A stretch of DNA of 64,000 bases, taken from assembly GCA_944349925.1 (NCBI GenBank), contig CALVNT010000008.1, positions 1 to 64,000 of the forward strand, given 5' to 3'. Position numbers and translations under genes: made by a program. A model generated the notes under the pieces. It was not told the origin of the DNA and made no database searches. It saw nothing but the letters and a program-made list of their open reading frames with translations. Of this stretch, positions 52,866 to 62,069 are shown piece after piece; position 1 is the stretch's first letter; every line of letters starts with the position of its first letter. This DNA comes from an uncultured Clostridia bacterium. GTDB lineage: Bacteria > Bacillota > Clostridia > Christensenellales > UBA1242.

Positions 52866-53825
52866 TCATATCACTCCTGACAATGCTAGATAACCAATAT
52901 AACAAGAAAGTCCTAGTACCATTGTCAGTAATATATATATTAAAACAATTCTATTTTCATGCACGCCTTTTTTTTCAAAATGGTGATGAAGAGGTGCCAT
53001 AAGAAAAATTCTTTTGTGAGTTTTTTTGTAGTATGCAACCTGTAATATATCCGAAATAACTGTGATAACAAAGACTAGACCAATAATTGGCATCAAAAGT
53101 TCTGTTCCTGTAAGACATGCTATGCTTGCCATAAGACCACCAAGCGCCAAGGAACCGGTATCACCCATAAATATTTTAGCAGGAAAGCAGTTTACAATTA
53201 AAAAAGCGAGTAGTGCTCCCACCGACGCAAAGCATATAAGAGCGTATTGAGTTTGCCCAAGCACAACTAAAATCAACCCGAAAAACAAAAAATATACACT
53301 ATTAACTCCACCTGCAAGCCCGTCCAGTCCGTCAATTAAGTTTACTGAATTTGTAACAGCTACAAAAAAGAAAACTATAAATGGAATTATGGCCCAACTT
53401 AGATTCAGTTTTAACGAGAAAAATTCAAGCTCTCCTCCAAAATTTAAATAAACAAAAATTGCCATAATCAAAGATAAGCCTATTTGTCCTATAATCTTTT
53501 GATAAGGTTTTAACCCTTCATTTTTGTGAAATTTTATTTTTATAAAATCATCAAGAAAGCCTAGTAGTCCATATCCAAACATGGTTGCTAGAGCTAAAAC
53601 TGCTCCCATAACTTGTCCTCTCAAAAAGAAAAAAGAAGATATAATTATAGCAAAAATAAAAATTATTCCACCCATAGTAGGCGTTCCGCTTTTTCCCTTA
53701 TGCTTGTCCACATAATGAAGAATTGTTTGCGATAAGTGAAATTTTTTACATACCTTTAGAATAGGGAAAGATAATATGACACCTAAAAACAAAGCAAGAA
53801 AAAAAGCCATATAATATTTTAACAT
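52866..53825 (-). CDS. mraY: Phospho-N-acetylmuramoyl-pentapeptide transferase
   Basis: Transfers phospho-MurNAc-pentapeptide to undecaprenyl phosphate (lipid I). Ten membrane helices and the family signatures 'KSGTPTMGGIIFI', 'FLDDFIKI', 'NLIDGLDGLAGG', 'FMGDTGSLALGG' and 'PLHHHFEKKG' are all visible. 319 aa. It ends in TGA and is separated from murD by a single base. Part of the mur operon. Confidence 0.97.
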   Translation of the reverse strand: MLKYYMAFFLALFLGVILSFPILKVCKKFHLSQTILHYVDKHKGKSGTPTMGGIIFIFAIIISSFFFLRGQVMGAVLALATMFGYGLLGFLDDFIKIKFHKNEGLKPYQKIIGQIGLSLIMAIFVYLNFGGELEFFSLKLNLSWAIIPFIVFFFVAVTNSVNLIDGLDGLAGGVNSVYFLFFGLILVVLGQTQYALICFASVGALLAFLIVNCFPAKIFMGDTGSLALGGLMASIACLTGTELLMPIIGLVFVITVISDILQVAYYKKTHKRIFLMAPLHHHFEKKGVHENRIVLIYILLTMVLGLSCYIGYLALSGVI

Positions 53826-53873
53826 AAATTCCTCCTAAAATATTTTATGGCAATTTTTTATATTTAGTCATGT

Positions 53874-55355
53874 TTATTCGTTTTCGTCATCAAATGGATA
53901 ATCTTTTCTTTTTTTAAAAGATTTTCGGGTATCATTATAACAGTTATAAACCACATCAAAATCACTATAAGGATATTTAACCCCTTTGATTTCTTGATAT
54001 TTTTCGGCGCCTTTGCCTGCAATAACTATTGTGGTTTTATTTTTATATTTATTCATCGCAAATTCGATAGCCTCTTGACGATTTGTTATGCATTTACATT
54101 TCTTTTTTACACCTTTTTCAATTTCTTCAATTATAAAATCAGGGTCTTCGAATCTAGGATTGTCACTTGTTATAATAACTTCGTCCGCAATGGTTGAGGC
54201 AATCTCCCCCATAATCGGCCTTTTTAATCTATCACGATTTCCTCCACAGCCAAAAATGCAAACAAGTTTGTTGTCCGACAACTTTTTTGCTGTTTTTAAA
54301 ACTTTTTCAAGACCATCAGGCGTATGTGCATAATCAATAATAATGTTTTTGCCGTTAAGATTGATTATATTAAATCTGCCTTCTACAGGAGCAAGTGTCC
54401 TAATCCCCTTTTTTACAATATCTTTGTCAATTCCAATTGATCTTGCGGCTGCAATACCAGCAAGCAGATTTTCGATGTTGTAATCGCCAACAAGAGAACT
54501 TTTTATTTTAAATTTTTCACCTAAAAAGTCACATTCAAATTCGCTTCCATCAAATCCTGTTTTAATGTTCTTTGCAAAAACATCAAAAGACGTGCTTTGG
54601 CCATAACAAATCATTGGCACTTTCGGATAAAGATACATCGCTTTACAATAGGGATCATGAGCATTTACAATACCAAGTTTCATAGATTTTTGATTAAAAA
54701 AAGAGATTTTCGCTTTTGCATAATTTTCCATGTTATCGAAAAAATCTAAGTGGTCCTCTGTAATATTGGTCAATATTCCTATTTCAAATTTTACATCTTC
54801 CAACTTTTTTAATGCTAAAGCATGAGCCGAAACTTCCATAACAACCCATTCAACCCCTTCTTCTAGCATTTGTTTCGAAAGTTTATGAAAAAGATAAGGG
54901 TCAGGTGTAGTCATGCCCGTTTCGATTTCTTTTCCATTAAATTTAACTCCTAAAGTACCAATAGTCGCGACATTGTTTCCATTTTCTTTTAAAATGTTAG
55001 AAATAATGTTTACTGTTGTAGTTTTGCCATTAGTACCTGTGACGCCTATATATTTTAATTTATCACAAGCACAATCAAAAAAATTTTTACAAATTTGAGC
55101 ATAGGCATCTCTAACATTATCAACAACTATAACATTATCAAAATCACACTTTTTATCAGTTACAACAACTTGCGCACCTTGCTTAAAAGCGGAAGAGATA
55201 AAATCATTTCCATCAAAATTTTCGCCCTTCATGGCAATAAAAAGGTCGCCACTTTCAACCTTTCTGCTATCGATTTTAATATCTTTAATTTCTTGATTCA
55301 AAGAGCAACCATATTCTCTAATTTTTACATCAAGCAACATATCATAAAGATTCAT
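53874..55355 (-). CDS. murE: UDP-N-acetylmuramoyl-tripeptide synthetase (meso-DAP type)
   Basis: Adds the third residue of the peptide stem. The ATP loop is 'GVTGTNGKTTTVNIISNIL', with 'NITEDHLDFF' and the substrate motif D-N-P-R in 'TSDNPRFEDPDF', which is diagnostic for meso-diaminopimelate. 493 aa. Motif 'IIDYAHTPDGLEKVL' confirms Mur ligase. It is the start of the mraY-murD-ftsW run; ddl lies upstream after a 135-bp gap, so it may have its own promoter. Confidence 0.96.
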   Translation of the reverse strand: MNLYDMLLDVKIREYGCSLNQEIKDIKIDSRKVESGDLFIAMKGENFDGNDFISSAFKQGAQVVVTDKKCDFDNVIVVDNVRDAYAQICKNFFDCACDKLKYIGVTGTNGKTTTVNIISNILKENGNNVATIGTLGVKFNGKEIETGMTTPDPYLFHKLSKQMLEEGVEWVVMEVSAHALALKKLEDVKFEIGILTNITEDHLDFFDNMENYAKAKISFFNQKSMKLGIVNAHDPYCKAMYLYPKVPMICYGQSTSFDVFAKNIKTGFDGSEFECDFLGEKFKIKSSLVGDYNIENLLAGIAAARSIGIDKDIVKKGIRTLAPVEGRFNIINLNGKNIIIDYAHTPDGLEKVLKTAKKLSDNKLVCIFGCGGNRDRLKRPIMGEIASTIADEVIITSDNPRFEDPDFIIEEIEKGVKKKCKCITNRQEAIEFAMNKYKNKTTIVIAGKGAEKYQEIKGVKYPYSDFDVVYNCYNDTRKSFKKRKDYPFDDENE

Positions 55356-55454
55356 TGTCCCCTCCGCTCAAAAATTTTACTATAAATAATTTAAAAAAAT
55401 TACATCATCACAAAATAAGTCAAAAATAGACAAACAAATGATTTTAAAATAAAT

Positions 55455-55472
55455 ATTGCATAATTATGCAAT
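55455..55472. repeat. 18-bp perfect palindrome between murE and ddl
   Basis: ATTGCATAATTATGCAAT is a perfect palindrome in the 135-bp ddl-murE gap. It could be an operator or a hairpin; an AT-rich palindrome of this size can also arise by chance. Confidence 0.4.
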
Positions 55473-55490
55473 TTAATTTATTATTATGCA

Positions 55491-56615
55491 TTATTTAATT
55501 TTTTTAAAGCCGTTATGACTGAGCTTAATGAAACTTTCTATTGCCTCGCTACTAAATTGATAAATGCTTGCCTGATGTGCTTGATTTTTTTCAATACCTT
55601 CTTCAATAAGAAGAGTGATCATATCTTCAAATGGACCATCAAACATATTAAAGGAAAGCGAACCGGGAATAGAATTTAATTCATTTACATACAACTTTTG
55701 ACTTTTCTCTTCAAGCAAAAAATCTATTCTTACAACCCCATCACATCTTAAAGCTGTATAAGATTTAATAGCAAGATTCTGTATTTTTTCGTTTAAAGAT
55801 TTGTCAATTTGACTTTTTGTGTTTTCTCTTTCGCGCAAATATTTTTCTTCGAAAGTGTAAATTTTACTTTTTTTAACTTCACAAACCTTGCTTGCTACTG
55901 ATTTACCATTTATTTTAACAACTGCGCAACTGTACTCTTTTGCATTTGAGAGGAATTTTTCTACTAAAATTCGATTATCATATTCAAATGCTTTTTCTAT
56001 TTCAGACTCTAATTTTGCTTCACATTCACATATGCTAATACCCACACTACTTCCTAATGTAGCAGGTTTTATAATACAGGGCAAGTGCAAATTCTTTTTT
56101 ATAGAATTTAAAATTTTTAATTTATTTTGTTTATATTGACATTTGTCAAATTGTACATATGGCAAAGTTTTGATACGATCAGAGCTCAACATGACCTTAG
56201 TTAAAGTCTTATCCATAGTTAAAGCAGAGCTAGCAACTGAAGAAGAGGAATAAGGAATTTCTAGCAAATCTAACATTCCTTGAAGCGAGCCATCTTCGCC
56301 ACCATGACCATGATTGCAGAGCAGAGCACAATCTATTTTTATTCTATTTTTAATTTTGTTATTTTTTAAAATGACAAAACATTTGTTAGCAAAGTCAACT
56401 GAAACATCATGCAGATTTTTAACTTTTTTATTAAAATTTAAATAAATTTCTGCTTTATTTAGATTGTCAGCCGTTAAAAATCGGCCATCGTGGTTTATGT
56501 AAATAGGGATCACTTTATATTCTTTTGGCATGTTTGCAAGTGCCTGCATAGCCGTTATGATAGAAATGTCATGCTCAACACTTTTTCCTCCAAAAATTAC
56601 TGCAACAGTTTTCAT
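55491..56615 (-). CDS. ddl: D-alanine--D-alanine ligase
   Basis: Makes D-Ala-D-Ala for the peptide stem. 'IFGGKSVEHDISIITAMQAL' and 'NHGHGGEDGSLQGMLDLL' form the N-terminal signature, 'CIIKPATLGSSVGIS' the ATP grasp loop, and 'YVNELNSIPGSLSFNMF' the metal site. 374 aa, at the long end but within range. The order murF-ddl (9 bp apart) is common. A D-Ala-D-Lac variant is not suggested by the omega-loop. Confidence 0.95.
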   Translation of the reverse strand: MKTVAVIFGGKSVEHDISIITAMQALANMPKEYKVIPIYINHDGRFLTADNLNKAEIYLNFNKKVKNLHDVSVDFANKCFVILKNNKIKNRIKIDCALLCNHGHGGEDGSLQGMLDLLEIPYSSSSVASSALTMDKTLTKVMLSSDRIKTLPYVQFDKCQYKQNKLKILNSIKKNLHLPCIIKPATLGSSVGISICECEAKLESEIEKAFEYDNRILVEKFLSNAKEYSCAVVKINGKSVASKVCEVKKSKIYTFEEKYLRERENTKSQIDKSLNEKIQNLAIKSYTALRCDGVVRIDFLLEEKSQKLYVNELNSIPGSLSFNMFDGPFEDMITLLIEEGIEKNQAHQASIYQFSSEAIESFIKLSHNGFKKIK

Positions 56616-56624
56616 AAAACCTCC

Positions 56625-58046
56625 TTATTTATAATTATCTGGCAAATCATTTTCAAATAAGACAATGGAATTTTCATTTACTAAAAGTTGTAAAATTTCT
56701 TGCTGTTTTTTCCGAGTATTTGCGAAAAAAATATTTTTTCTATTAAAATTGTGCGAAATAGCACCGCAATAAAGGTCATTTTTGTTGACTTCGTTCATAA
56801 TTATGATAAAATCTGCCACATCTGCAATTTGAGAACCAAGTTTAAAGTTGATTGTTGACTGTTCTTTCCCTAGTTCTACAATTCCGGGGGTAACAACAAT
56901 TTTTTTGCCTTTAAATTTTGTCAAGACTTCAAGTGCCTGTTTAAATCCAATTTCATTCGAGTTGTAAGAATCATCAATAACAACAGGATTTTCTCTGATA
57001 ATTTGAAGCCTATGTTCAGTCGCAGGCAGAGTAAGAATTGCGTCAATAATATCTTGCTGAGGGACTTGTAAAATGTAAGCACACGCACTTGCCGTAACAA
57101 TATTGTTAATGTTTATTTCTCCTAAAAGTCGGGTGTGCACTTTTAAAACTTTGCCATCTATAATTAAATCAAAATCACTTCCTTTATTGGAACACTTGAT
57201 GTTTTGTGCATAAGCAAATGATTGCGGAATATTTGTTAAAAATTTATTACCTTTAAATTTTTTGTAAAGCTTTGTAGTACTTTTGCTGTCACCATTAAAA
57301 ATGGCTTTTCCTTCAGTTTGCAAACTTTCACACAACTCAAATTTTGTTTTTTCAATTTCAGAAATAGTTTTAAAACTTTCTAAATGTGCTTTCCCTATAG
57401 TTGTAATAATCGCAATATCTGGTCTTACTATATCTGCAACCTTTTTTATGTCATATTTTTTTCTAGCACCCATTTCAGCAATAAAAATATCGTGGTCATC
57501 AAGTTTATCTAAAATAGTTTTAGTTATTCCCATTTCAGTATTGTAATTTAAAGGAGTAACACAAACCTTATATTGTTTTTCAAGAATATGGGTTAATATA
57601 TTTTTAGTGCTTGTTTTGCCATAACTTCCTGTAATTCCGATTTTAATAATTTTTTTCTTTTTTAATTTCGCTTTGGCTCGTAGTATGTAAATTTGTTTTA
57701 TAAACTGCTCTGTTGGCAACATGAAAAAATGAACAATGCACACAATCAACGGAGAGAGCAAAAATATAACAATAATATTTAAAATAACAAGTGCAACAAT
57801 TTTAATAAAATATGTTATCAAGAAAAATATAAGAAAACTAAAAATAACATAGACAATAGAAAATCTAACAAATCTTTTTGTCCAAATTATTTTATTTTTA
57901 TCTCCAAATGAAAAATGAAAAAGCAAAATGTCATCTAAAAATTTTTTTATTTTGTATTGATTAAGCTGATAACTTTTAAAAAAAACTAGTGACCAAATGA
58001 AGAATATAACAACAAGTATACATGTGAAAATAAGTGCAACTATCAT
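56625..58046 (-). CDS. murF: MurF-like ligase with a membrane N-terminal domain
   Basis: Mur ligase that adds D-Ala-D-Ala. The central domain has the ATP loop 'IGITGSYGKTSTKNILTHIL', 'EMGARKKYDIKKVADIV' and 'GKAHLESF'; the last domain has 'DDSYNSNEIGFKQALEVL'. In place of the usual N-terminal substrate domain, residues 1-125 form three to four transmembrane helices with Lys-rich loops. The 473-aa start used is the ATG after GGGAGGAAA, overlapping the hydrolase stop by 4 bp (ATGA). It is the only MurF in the window. Whether it is the canonical MurF or a membrane-bound variant with a second enzyme elsewhere cannot be decided. Confidence 0.85.
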   Translation of the reverse strand: MIVALIFTCILVVIFFIWSLVFFKSYQLNQYKIKKFLDDILLFHFSFGDKNKIIWTKRFVRFSIVYVIFSFLIFFLITYFIKIVALVILNIIVIFLLSPLIVCIVHFFMLPTEQFIKQIYILRAKAKLKKKKIIKIGITGSYGKTSTKNILTHILEKQYKVCVTPLNYNTEMGITKTILDKLDDHDIFIAEMGARKKYDIKKVADIVRPDIAIITTIGKAHLESFKTISEIEKTKFELCESLQTEGKAIFNGDSKSTTKLYKKFKGNKFLTNIPQSFAYAQNIKCSNKGSDFDLIIDGKVLKVHTRLLGEININNIVTASACAYILQVPQQDIIDAILTLPATEHRLQIIRENPVVIDDSYNSNEIGFKQALEVLTKFKGKKIVVTPGIVELGKEQSTINFKLGSQIADVADFIIIMNEVNKNDLYCGAISHNFNRKNIFFANTRKKQQEILQLLVNENSIVLFENDLPDNYK

Positions 58047-58795
58047 TGCGTTTCCTCCCAAAATTTGCCAATCAATTTATTAAAAGTAAGGGGACTAGAC
58101 AGAAAACAAAAATGGCCTGAATTTTTTATAATTTCTAGTTTCGAATTTCTGACATATTTTGCAATTTTTTTTGCCATATACATAGGTGTTTCATTATCTT
58201 TTTCTCCCCAAATAATTAAACTTTTACAAACCACATTTTTATAATAGGGTGATAGGTCTTCGTTGACAATACTGTTAAAAGTTTTTTTCATATTTTCATC
58301 AAGTTTTTGATAGTCTTTTGAGCCCATATTCAGCGTGCTTTTGCCTAATTTTTTTAGTAATTTATATTTATAAACTTTGTAATAATATTTTAAATTTCTC
58401 TTAGGCTTAATACCAGCACTATCAACAAATATGCATGAGCGTACAAGTGAGCACTTAACAGATGCTAAAATGCTAGCAACGCGACCGCCAAAAGAATGAG
58501 CAAGCAAATCACATTTATCTATCTTCAGATGCTCACATAAACTCATGACCAAAGCAACATATGTATATATGCTATAATTTTCAACTATTTTTTGACTTTT
58601 ACCAAAAGGAGGAAAATCTATGCACAAAAAAGATTTTTCAGGAAAAGATTTAACAATTCCATCAAAAATTTGACTATCTACACCCCAACCATGCAAAAGA
58701 AGAACAGGTTCTCTAGATTTTTTATTTTTAAAAGTGTAAAAGACCTTGACTCCACAATAGGAATAAAACATAATAATTTTTATGAAAACAAACAT
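58043..58795 (-). CDS. Alpha/beta hydrolase (250 aa)
   Basis: Alpha/beta hydrolase fold: 'VLLLHGWGVDSQIF' oxyanion loop, 'LLAHSFGGRVA' nucleophile elbow with Ser, Asp in 'WGEKDNETP', and final His in 'NSGHFCFL'. The substrate is unknown. It is coupled to murF by a 4-base overlap, so it may take part in envelope metabolism (inference). Starts at the first or second Met (8 codons apart); neither has a good ribosome site. Confidence 0.85.
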   Translation of the reverse strand: MFVFIKIIMFYSYCGVKVFYTFKNKKSREPVLLLHGWGVDSQIFDGIVKSFPEKSFLCIDFPPFGKSQKIVENYSIYTYVALVMSLCEHLKIDKCDLLAHSFGGRVASILASVKCSLVRSCIFVDSAGIKPKRNLKYYYKVYKYKLLKKLGKSTLNMGSKDYQKLDENMKKTFNSIVNEDLSPYYKNVVCKSLIIWGEKDNETPMYMAKKIAKYVRNSKLEIIKNSGHFCFLSSPLTFNKLIGKFWEETQ

Positions 58796-58918
58796 GATAA
58801 GTTGAAAGAATTTTCATAATTTCTTTAAATTTTTATTAAATTATTTGTGTTTTTTTAAAAAAAATAGTAATATATATTTAACCGAAAGGTAATTTTGACA
58901 AAAGGAAGGTAAATAGAC

Positions 58919-59188
58919 TTGAAAATCACAGATGTAAGAGTTAGACTTGTTGCAAAAGAAGAATTAAAATTAAGAGGTGTTGCTTCAATCACAATTGATG
59001 ATTGCTTTGTTGTTCATGACATCAAAGTTATTGAAGGAAAAGATGGTCTTTTCATTTCAAAAAAAAAAAAAAAAACTCCAGATGGTGAATTTAAAGATAT
59101 AGTTCATCCAATCAACACTGAAACAAGAGAAATGATTAAATCTGCAGTTTTAGAAGCATACGAAAAAGCAAAAGTTGAAGGAAAATAA
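58919..59188 (+). CDS. spoVG: Sporulation regulator SpoVG
   Basis: An 89-aa SpoVG family RNA/DNA-binding regulator ('ITDVRVRLV', '[19 protein letters not shown]', '[13 protein letters not shown]'). TTG start after AAGGAAGGT. A run of 17 A inside the gene (59059-59075) encodes a five-lysine stretch where Bacillus has A-M-P-S-K-R. Such a homopolymer could slip in replication or transcription and shift the frame. The gene stands alone, divergent from the hydrolase-mur operon, with a strong terminator. Confidence 0.95.
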   Translation: MKITDVRVRLVAKEELKLRGVASITIDDCFVVHDIKVIEGKDGLFISKKKKKTPDGEFKDIVHPINTETREMIKSAVLEAYEKAKVEGK

Positions 59189-59220
59189 AAAATTATCGCT
59201 ATTTAGCGATAATTTTTTTT
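59188..59220 (+). terminator. Terminator after spoVG
   Basis: AATTATCGCTA and TAGCGATAATT form a perfect 11-bp stem, two-base loop, then eight T. It also serves the convergent ypeB side in part. Confidence 0.9.
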
Positions 59221-59253
59221 ATTTTTTAATTATTTAAAATATCTTTTTTCCCT

Positions 59254-60705
59254 TTACATTAGAAGACTGCCATTATCTGTTTTGATTACTTTTAAAATAT
59301 TTTCAGTGTTGCCGTTTTCAACATTAAAATAGAAATAGTATGTATTTTCATCTTTAGTTGCTTCCACTTCGTAACAAACCACTTCCCTATTATAATCAAG
59401 CGGAGTAAGTGCTTTACGAGTTTGAACAATAGTAAAAGCAGAAGAAACTTTGCTTTCTGCATCTTCTTGTGTTATTGCACCTTGATTTAAAGTTCTCTCT
59501 GTATGATTTGTAAAATATGAAGTAGCATCATATCCCACAACAGTTCCTGTTACTAAGTTTATCTTTACTTTAACAAGGTCTGGATATAAAATAATTCCAT
59601 TTTGAACCGGAGCAATATTTAAATATAAATCTTCATATAATTGGTCGCTCCAAACTACTTTTGCATTTTCAACTCCGTTATTTTTTGCAAATTCAATAGC
59701 CAACTTTTCAGCCTGAACTTTATCAATTGACGCCTCACCTGCTCTACCGGCACCGCTGACAGTCAAAATATTTCCACCAATTTTTGTAACTTGCATGTAA
59801 AGTGTTTCAGCGTCAGAGTTTATCGCTCTGAAATTATAAGTTACAAATCTACCGTTCGTCATTTCTTCATAATTTAATTCTACTAAATTTTTAAACTGTG
59901 TGTTTATTTTTTCTTTTGCTTTTTCTTCAGACACGCTTGCCCCACTAAGTCCTTTTATCTCGCTATTTACAACAGAATCTGAAAAAGGCCCATCATAAAT
60001 CATGGTAGGATATTTTACATCTAAATCGGTCATTTGTGTAAAAATTTGCGTAAAATTTGTTGTTCCATCATCATTATAAACACTTTCATCTAAAATGGAA
60101 TACCCTTTATCTAATTTCCTAGCAAAATTGTTTAGCTCATTTTTGAGAATTAAAATGTTTTGATAAACATCTTCAAGGGTGCTGATTTCACTTTCTGTCA
60201 AAGACTCCCCTTTAGCAACTTTTTCAGAAAGAGAGCTTGTATAACCATAGATTTGATTGACCATTTTTACTGTATCATAAATATTGCTTTGAGTTAATGG
60301 CAAAGACGCAACAGAAATTTGCGCTTCATTTGATGCTTTGGCAACAGAATCAAGCATTTTTGCTTGATAATCACCGCTTTGACTTGCTAAAACTTTAGAA
60401 AGATCATTCTCTGCAGTATTAACACTATTTAAAAGATTATAAAAGTTTTTTTCATAAACATTTTCAAGATTATTTTTATAATACATTGATTGACTTTGCG
60501 CAACACCAAATGCAATACTCATTCCAATCGTAGATAATGCAAGAATAGAAGTTGAAAGAGCAAGAGCTTTAATAGCTCTATTTTTCTTTTTTATATTATT
60601 TTTTGTTAGTTTTTCGTTGTTTGATAAATCAACAATTTTATCTGACATAGAATTATCTATAGAAATATTGCTATCTATATTTAAATTTTTATCATTTTTT
60701 TCCAT
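59254..60705 (-). CDS. ypeB: Germination protein YpeB
   Basis: YpeB is needed for SleB stability and function in the spore cortex. A cytoplasmic N-terminal ~45 residues, one transmembrane helix (~46-70), then a coiled-coil and three PepSY-like domains (e.g. 'SEEKAKEKINTQFKNLVEL', 'DKVQAEKLAIEFAKNNGVEN', 'TQEDAESKVSSAFTIVQ'). 483 aa is typical of the family. It lies 9 bp after sleB in the standard sleB-ypeB operon. Confidence 0.9.
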   Translation of the reverse strand: MEKNDKNLNIDSNISIDNSMSDKIVDLSNNEKLTKNNIKKKNRAIKALALSTSILALSTIGMSIAFGVAQSQSMYYKNNLENVYEKNFYNLLNSVNTAENDLSKVLASQSGDYQAKMLDSVAKASNEAQISVASLPLTQSNIYDTVKMVNQIYGYTSSLSEKVAKGESLTESEISTLEDVYQNILILKNELNNFARKLDKGYSILDESVYNDDGTTNFTQIFTQMTDLDVKYPTMIYDGPFSDSVVNSEIKGLSGASVSEEKAKEKINTQFKNLVELNYEEMTNGRFVTYNFRAINSDAETLYMQVTKIGGNILTVSGAGRAGEASIDKVQAEKLAIEFAKNNGVENAKVVWSDQLYEDLYLNIAPVQNGIILYPDLVKVKINLVTGTVVGYDATSYFTNHTERTLNQGAITQEDAESKVSSAFTIVQTRKALTPLDYNREVVCYEVEATKDENTYYFYFNVENGNTENILKVIKTDNGSLLM

Positions 60706-60714
60706 ATTTACCTC

Positions 60715-61395
60715 CTATCTTGCAAAAATATGACTTCCAATGGTAACAACTTGTTCTCTAGACCAAATCCAAGAACTTGTAGCCGTTGCAGGGTTAAAAT
60801 AATAAATGCAACCATAAGTTGGATCCCAGCCGTTTAAAGCATCTTGCGCTGCTTTATATGCAGTGCTGTTTGGTGTTAAATTGATTTGACCATCATCAAC
60901 CGCAGTAAAAGCATAAGGCTGATAAATAACTCCAGCGATAGTGTTTGGGAAAGACGCACTTTTTACTCTGTTTAATACAACAGCGGCAACTGCAACTTGT
61001 CCAGTATAAGGTTCGCCTCTTGCTTCAGCATAAACACATCTAGCAAGCAAGTCAAGGTCACTAGAAGAAACTGACGAAGTAGAACCAGACAAAGTCATTC
61101 CAAGAGCTGCTGCAGTTTTAGGTCCAATAATACCATCAACAGCCAAGCCATTTTTACTTTGAAAATATCTTACTGCTTGTTTAGTAAGCGGACCATTGAT
61201 GCCATCTACCGAACCAGTATAATATCCCCACCTTTTTAGTTTTGTTTGAGCTGTTCTTAGCTCTGAAGTTGTTATTGCGGCTTCCGTTTGAGCATAGTGA
61301 TGCTGGGAAAATGAAAAATATGTAAGTCCTGCGCCTGTCAAAGTAAGCATAAACACAAATAACAAAGAAAGAGATGCAAAAAGTCTTTTTTTCAT
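60715..61395 (-). CDS. sleB: Spore cortex-lytic enzyme SleB
   Basis: Lytic transglycosylase that degrades spore cortex during germination. Signal peptide (1-35), peptidoglycan-binding domain (~45-105; 'LKRWGYYTGSVDGINGPLT'), then the Hydrolase_2 catalytic domain with Glu in 'LARCVYAEARGEPYTGQVAVA'. 226 aa. Comes first in the sleB-ypeB pair. SpoIIR lies 13 bp upstream in the same direction, so a longer transcript is possible. Confidence 0.93.
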   Translation of the reverse strand: MKKRLFASLSLLFVFMLTLTGAGLTYFSFSQHHYAQTEAAITTSELRTAQTKLKRWGYYTGSVDGINGPLTKQAVRYFQSKNGLAVDGIIGPKTAAALGMTLSGSTSSVSSSDLDLLARCVYAEARGEPYTGQVAVAAVVLNRVKSASFPNTIAGVIYQPYAFTAVDDGQINLTPNSTAYKAAQDALNGWDPTYGCIYYFNPATATSSWIWSREQVVTIGSHIFAR

Positions 61396-61408
61396 AAATT
61401 CCTCCTAA

Positions 61409-61933
61409 TTATGAAATTACACTTTTAATTATCTCCCAAATTTGCGAAATATATACAATGTTGTCAGATTTTTTTGTTTGAGTAAAACAAAATGCTGGAA
61501 AAACTATACACCACCAGTTATCACCTTGTCCGCTACCTAAATTTAAAATTAAAGCATCATAATAACCTTCTTGCAAAGTAATATTTTCATAAGTTCTTGT
61601 GGGGAAATATTCATTAGAAATATTTGCTTTGCTAGAATATGTAAAGCCATTTTCTTGCAATGTTTTATTTGCGACTGATTCAATTAAACTAAAGTTGCTT
61701 GCGACAACTTCTTTTGCCTCATCAAAGCTCGTTATTTCGCTAAGTAATGGTATTAAAGCTTCTACAATATTATCTTTTACTTTATATTTGACATTTTGAT
61801 CTTCGACAGAATTCGAATTAGCTCTTATATGTATTCTAAGATATTGTACATCTTCAGTTGTACTATTAAGACCGCAAAAGCATAATATTAAAAAAGTCAC
61901 AATGACAGAAACTGCAACTAATATGTATTTCAT
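61409..61933 (-). CDS. spoIIR: Stage II sporulation protein R (SigE activation signal)
   Basis: Secreted signal from forespore that triggers SpoIIGA to cleave pro-SigE. N-terminal hydrophobic segment (2-22), then the SpoIIR core: 'YLRIHIRANSNSVEDQNVKYKVKDNI', 'SSKANISNEYFPTRTYEN', 'GYYDALILNLGSGQGDNWWCIVFP'. 174 aa is close to family size. It ends before sleB. The partner genes are at 35-37 kb. Confidence 0.92.
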   Translation of the reverse strand: MKYILVAVSVIVTFLILCFCGLNSTTEDVQYLRIHIRANSNSVEDQNVKYKVKDNIVEALIPLLSEITSFDEAKEVVASNFSLIESVANKTLQENGFTYSSKANISNEYFPTRTYENITLQEGYYDALILNLGSGQGDNWWCIVFPAFCFTQTKKSDNIVYISQIWEIIKSVIS

Positions 61934-62011
61934 CTTTATAACCTCGCTTTAATTATTGCAAGAAAATAGTAAATAAAAAGGAAAAGAAGTGCAAAAAAAC
62001 ACTAAAAAAAT

Positions 62012-62048
62012 AAAAAAAGTGCAAATTAAGATTTTTACACTTTTTTTG
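62012..62048 (-). terminator. Terminator after the SPOCS/LysM gene
   Basis: An A-rich/T-rich stem (GTG/CAC core extended by A-T pairs) with a loop and a T-run on the minus strand. Lies between the SPOCS gene and spoIIR. Confidence 0.6.
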
Positions 62049-62069
62049 TTTTAGAGAGTATTTTAAATT

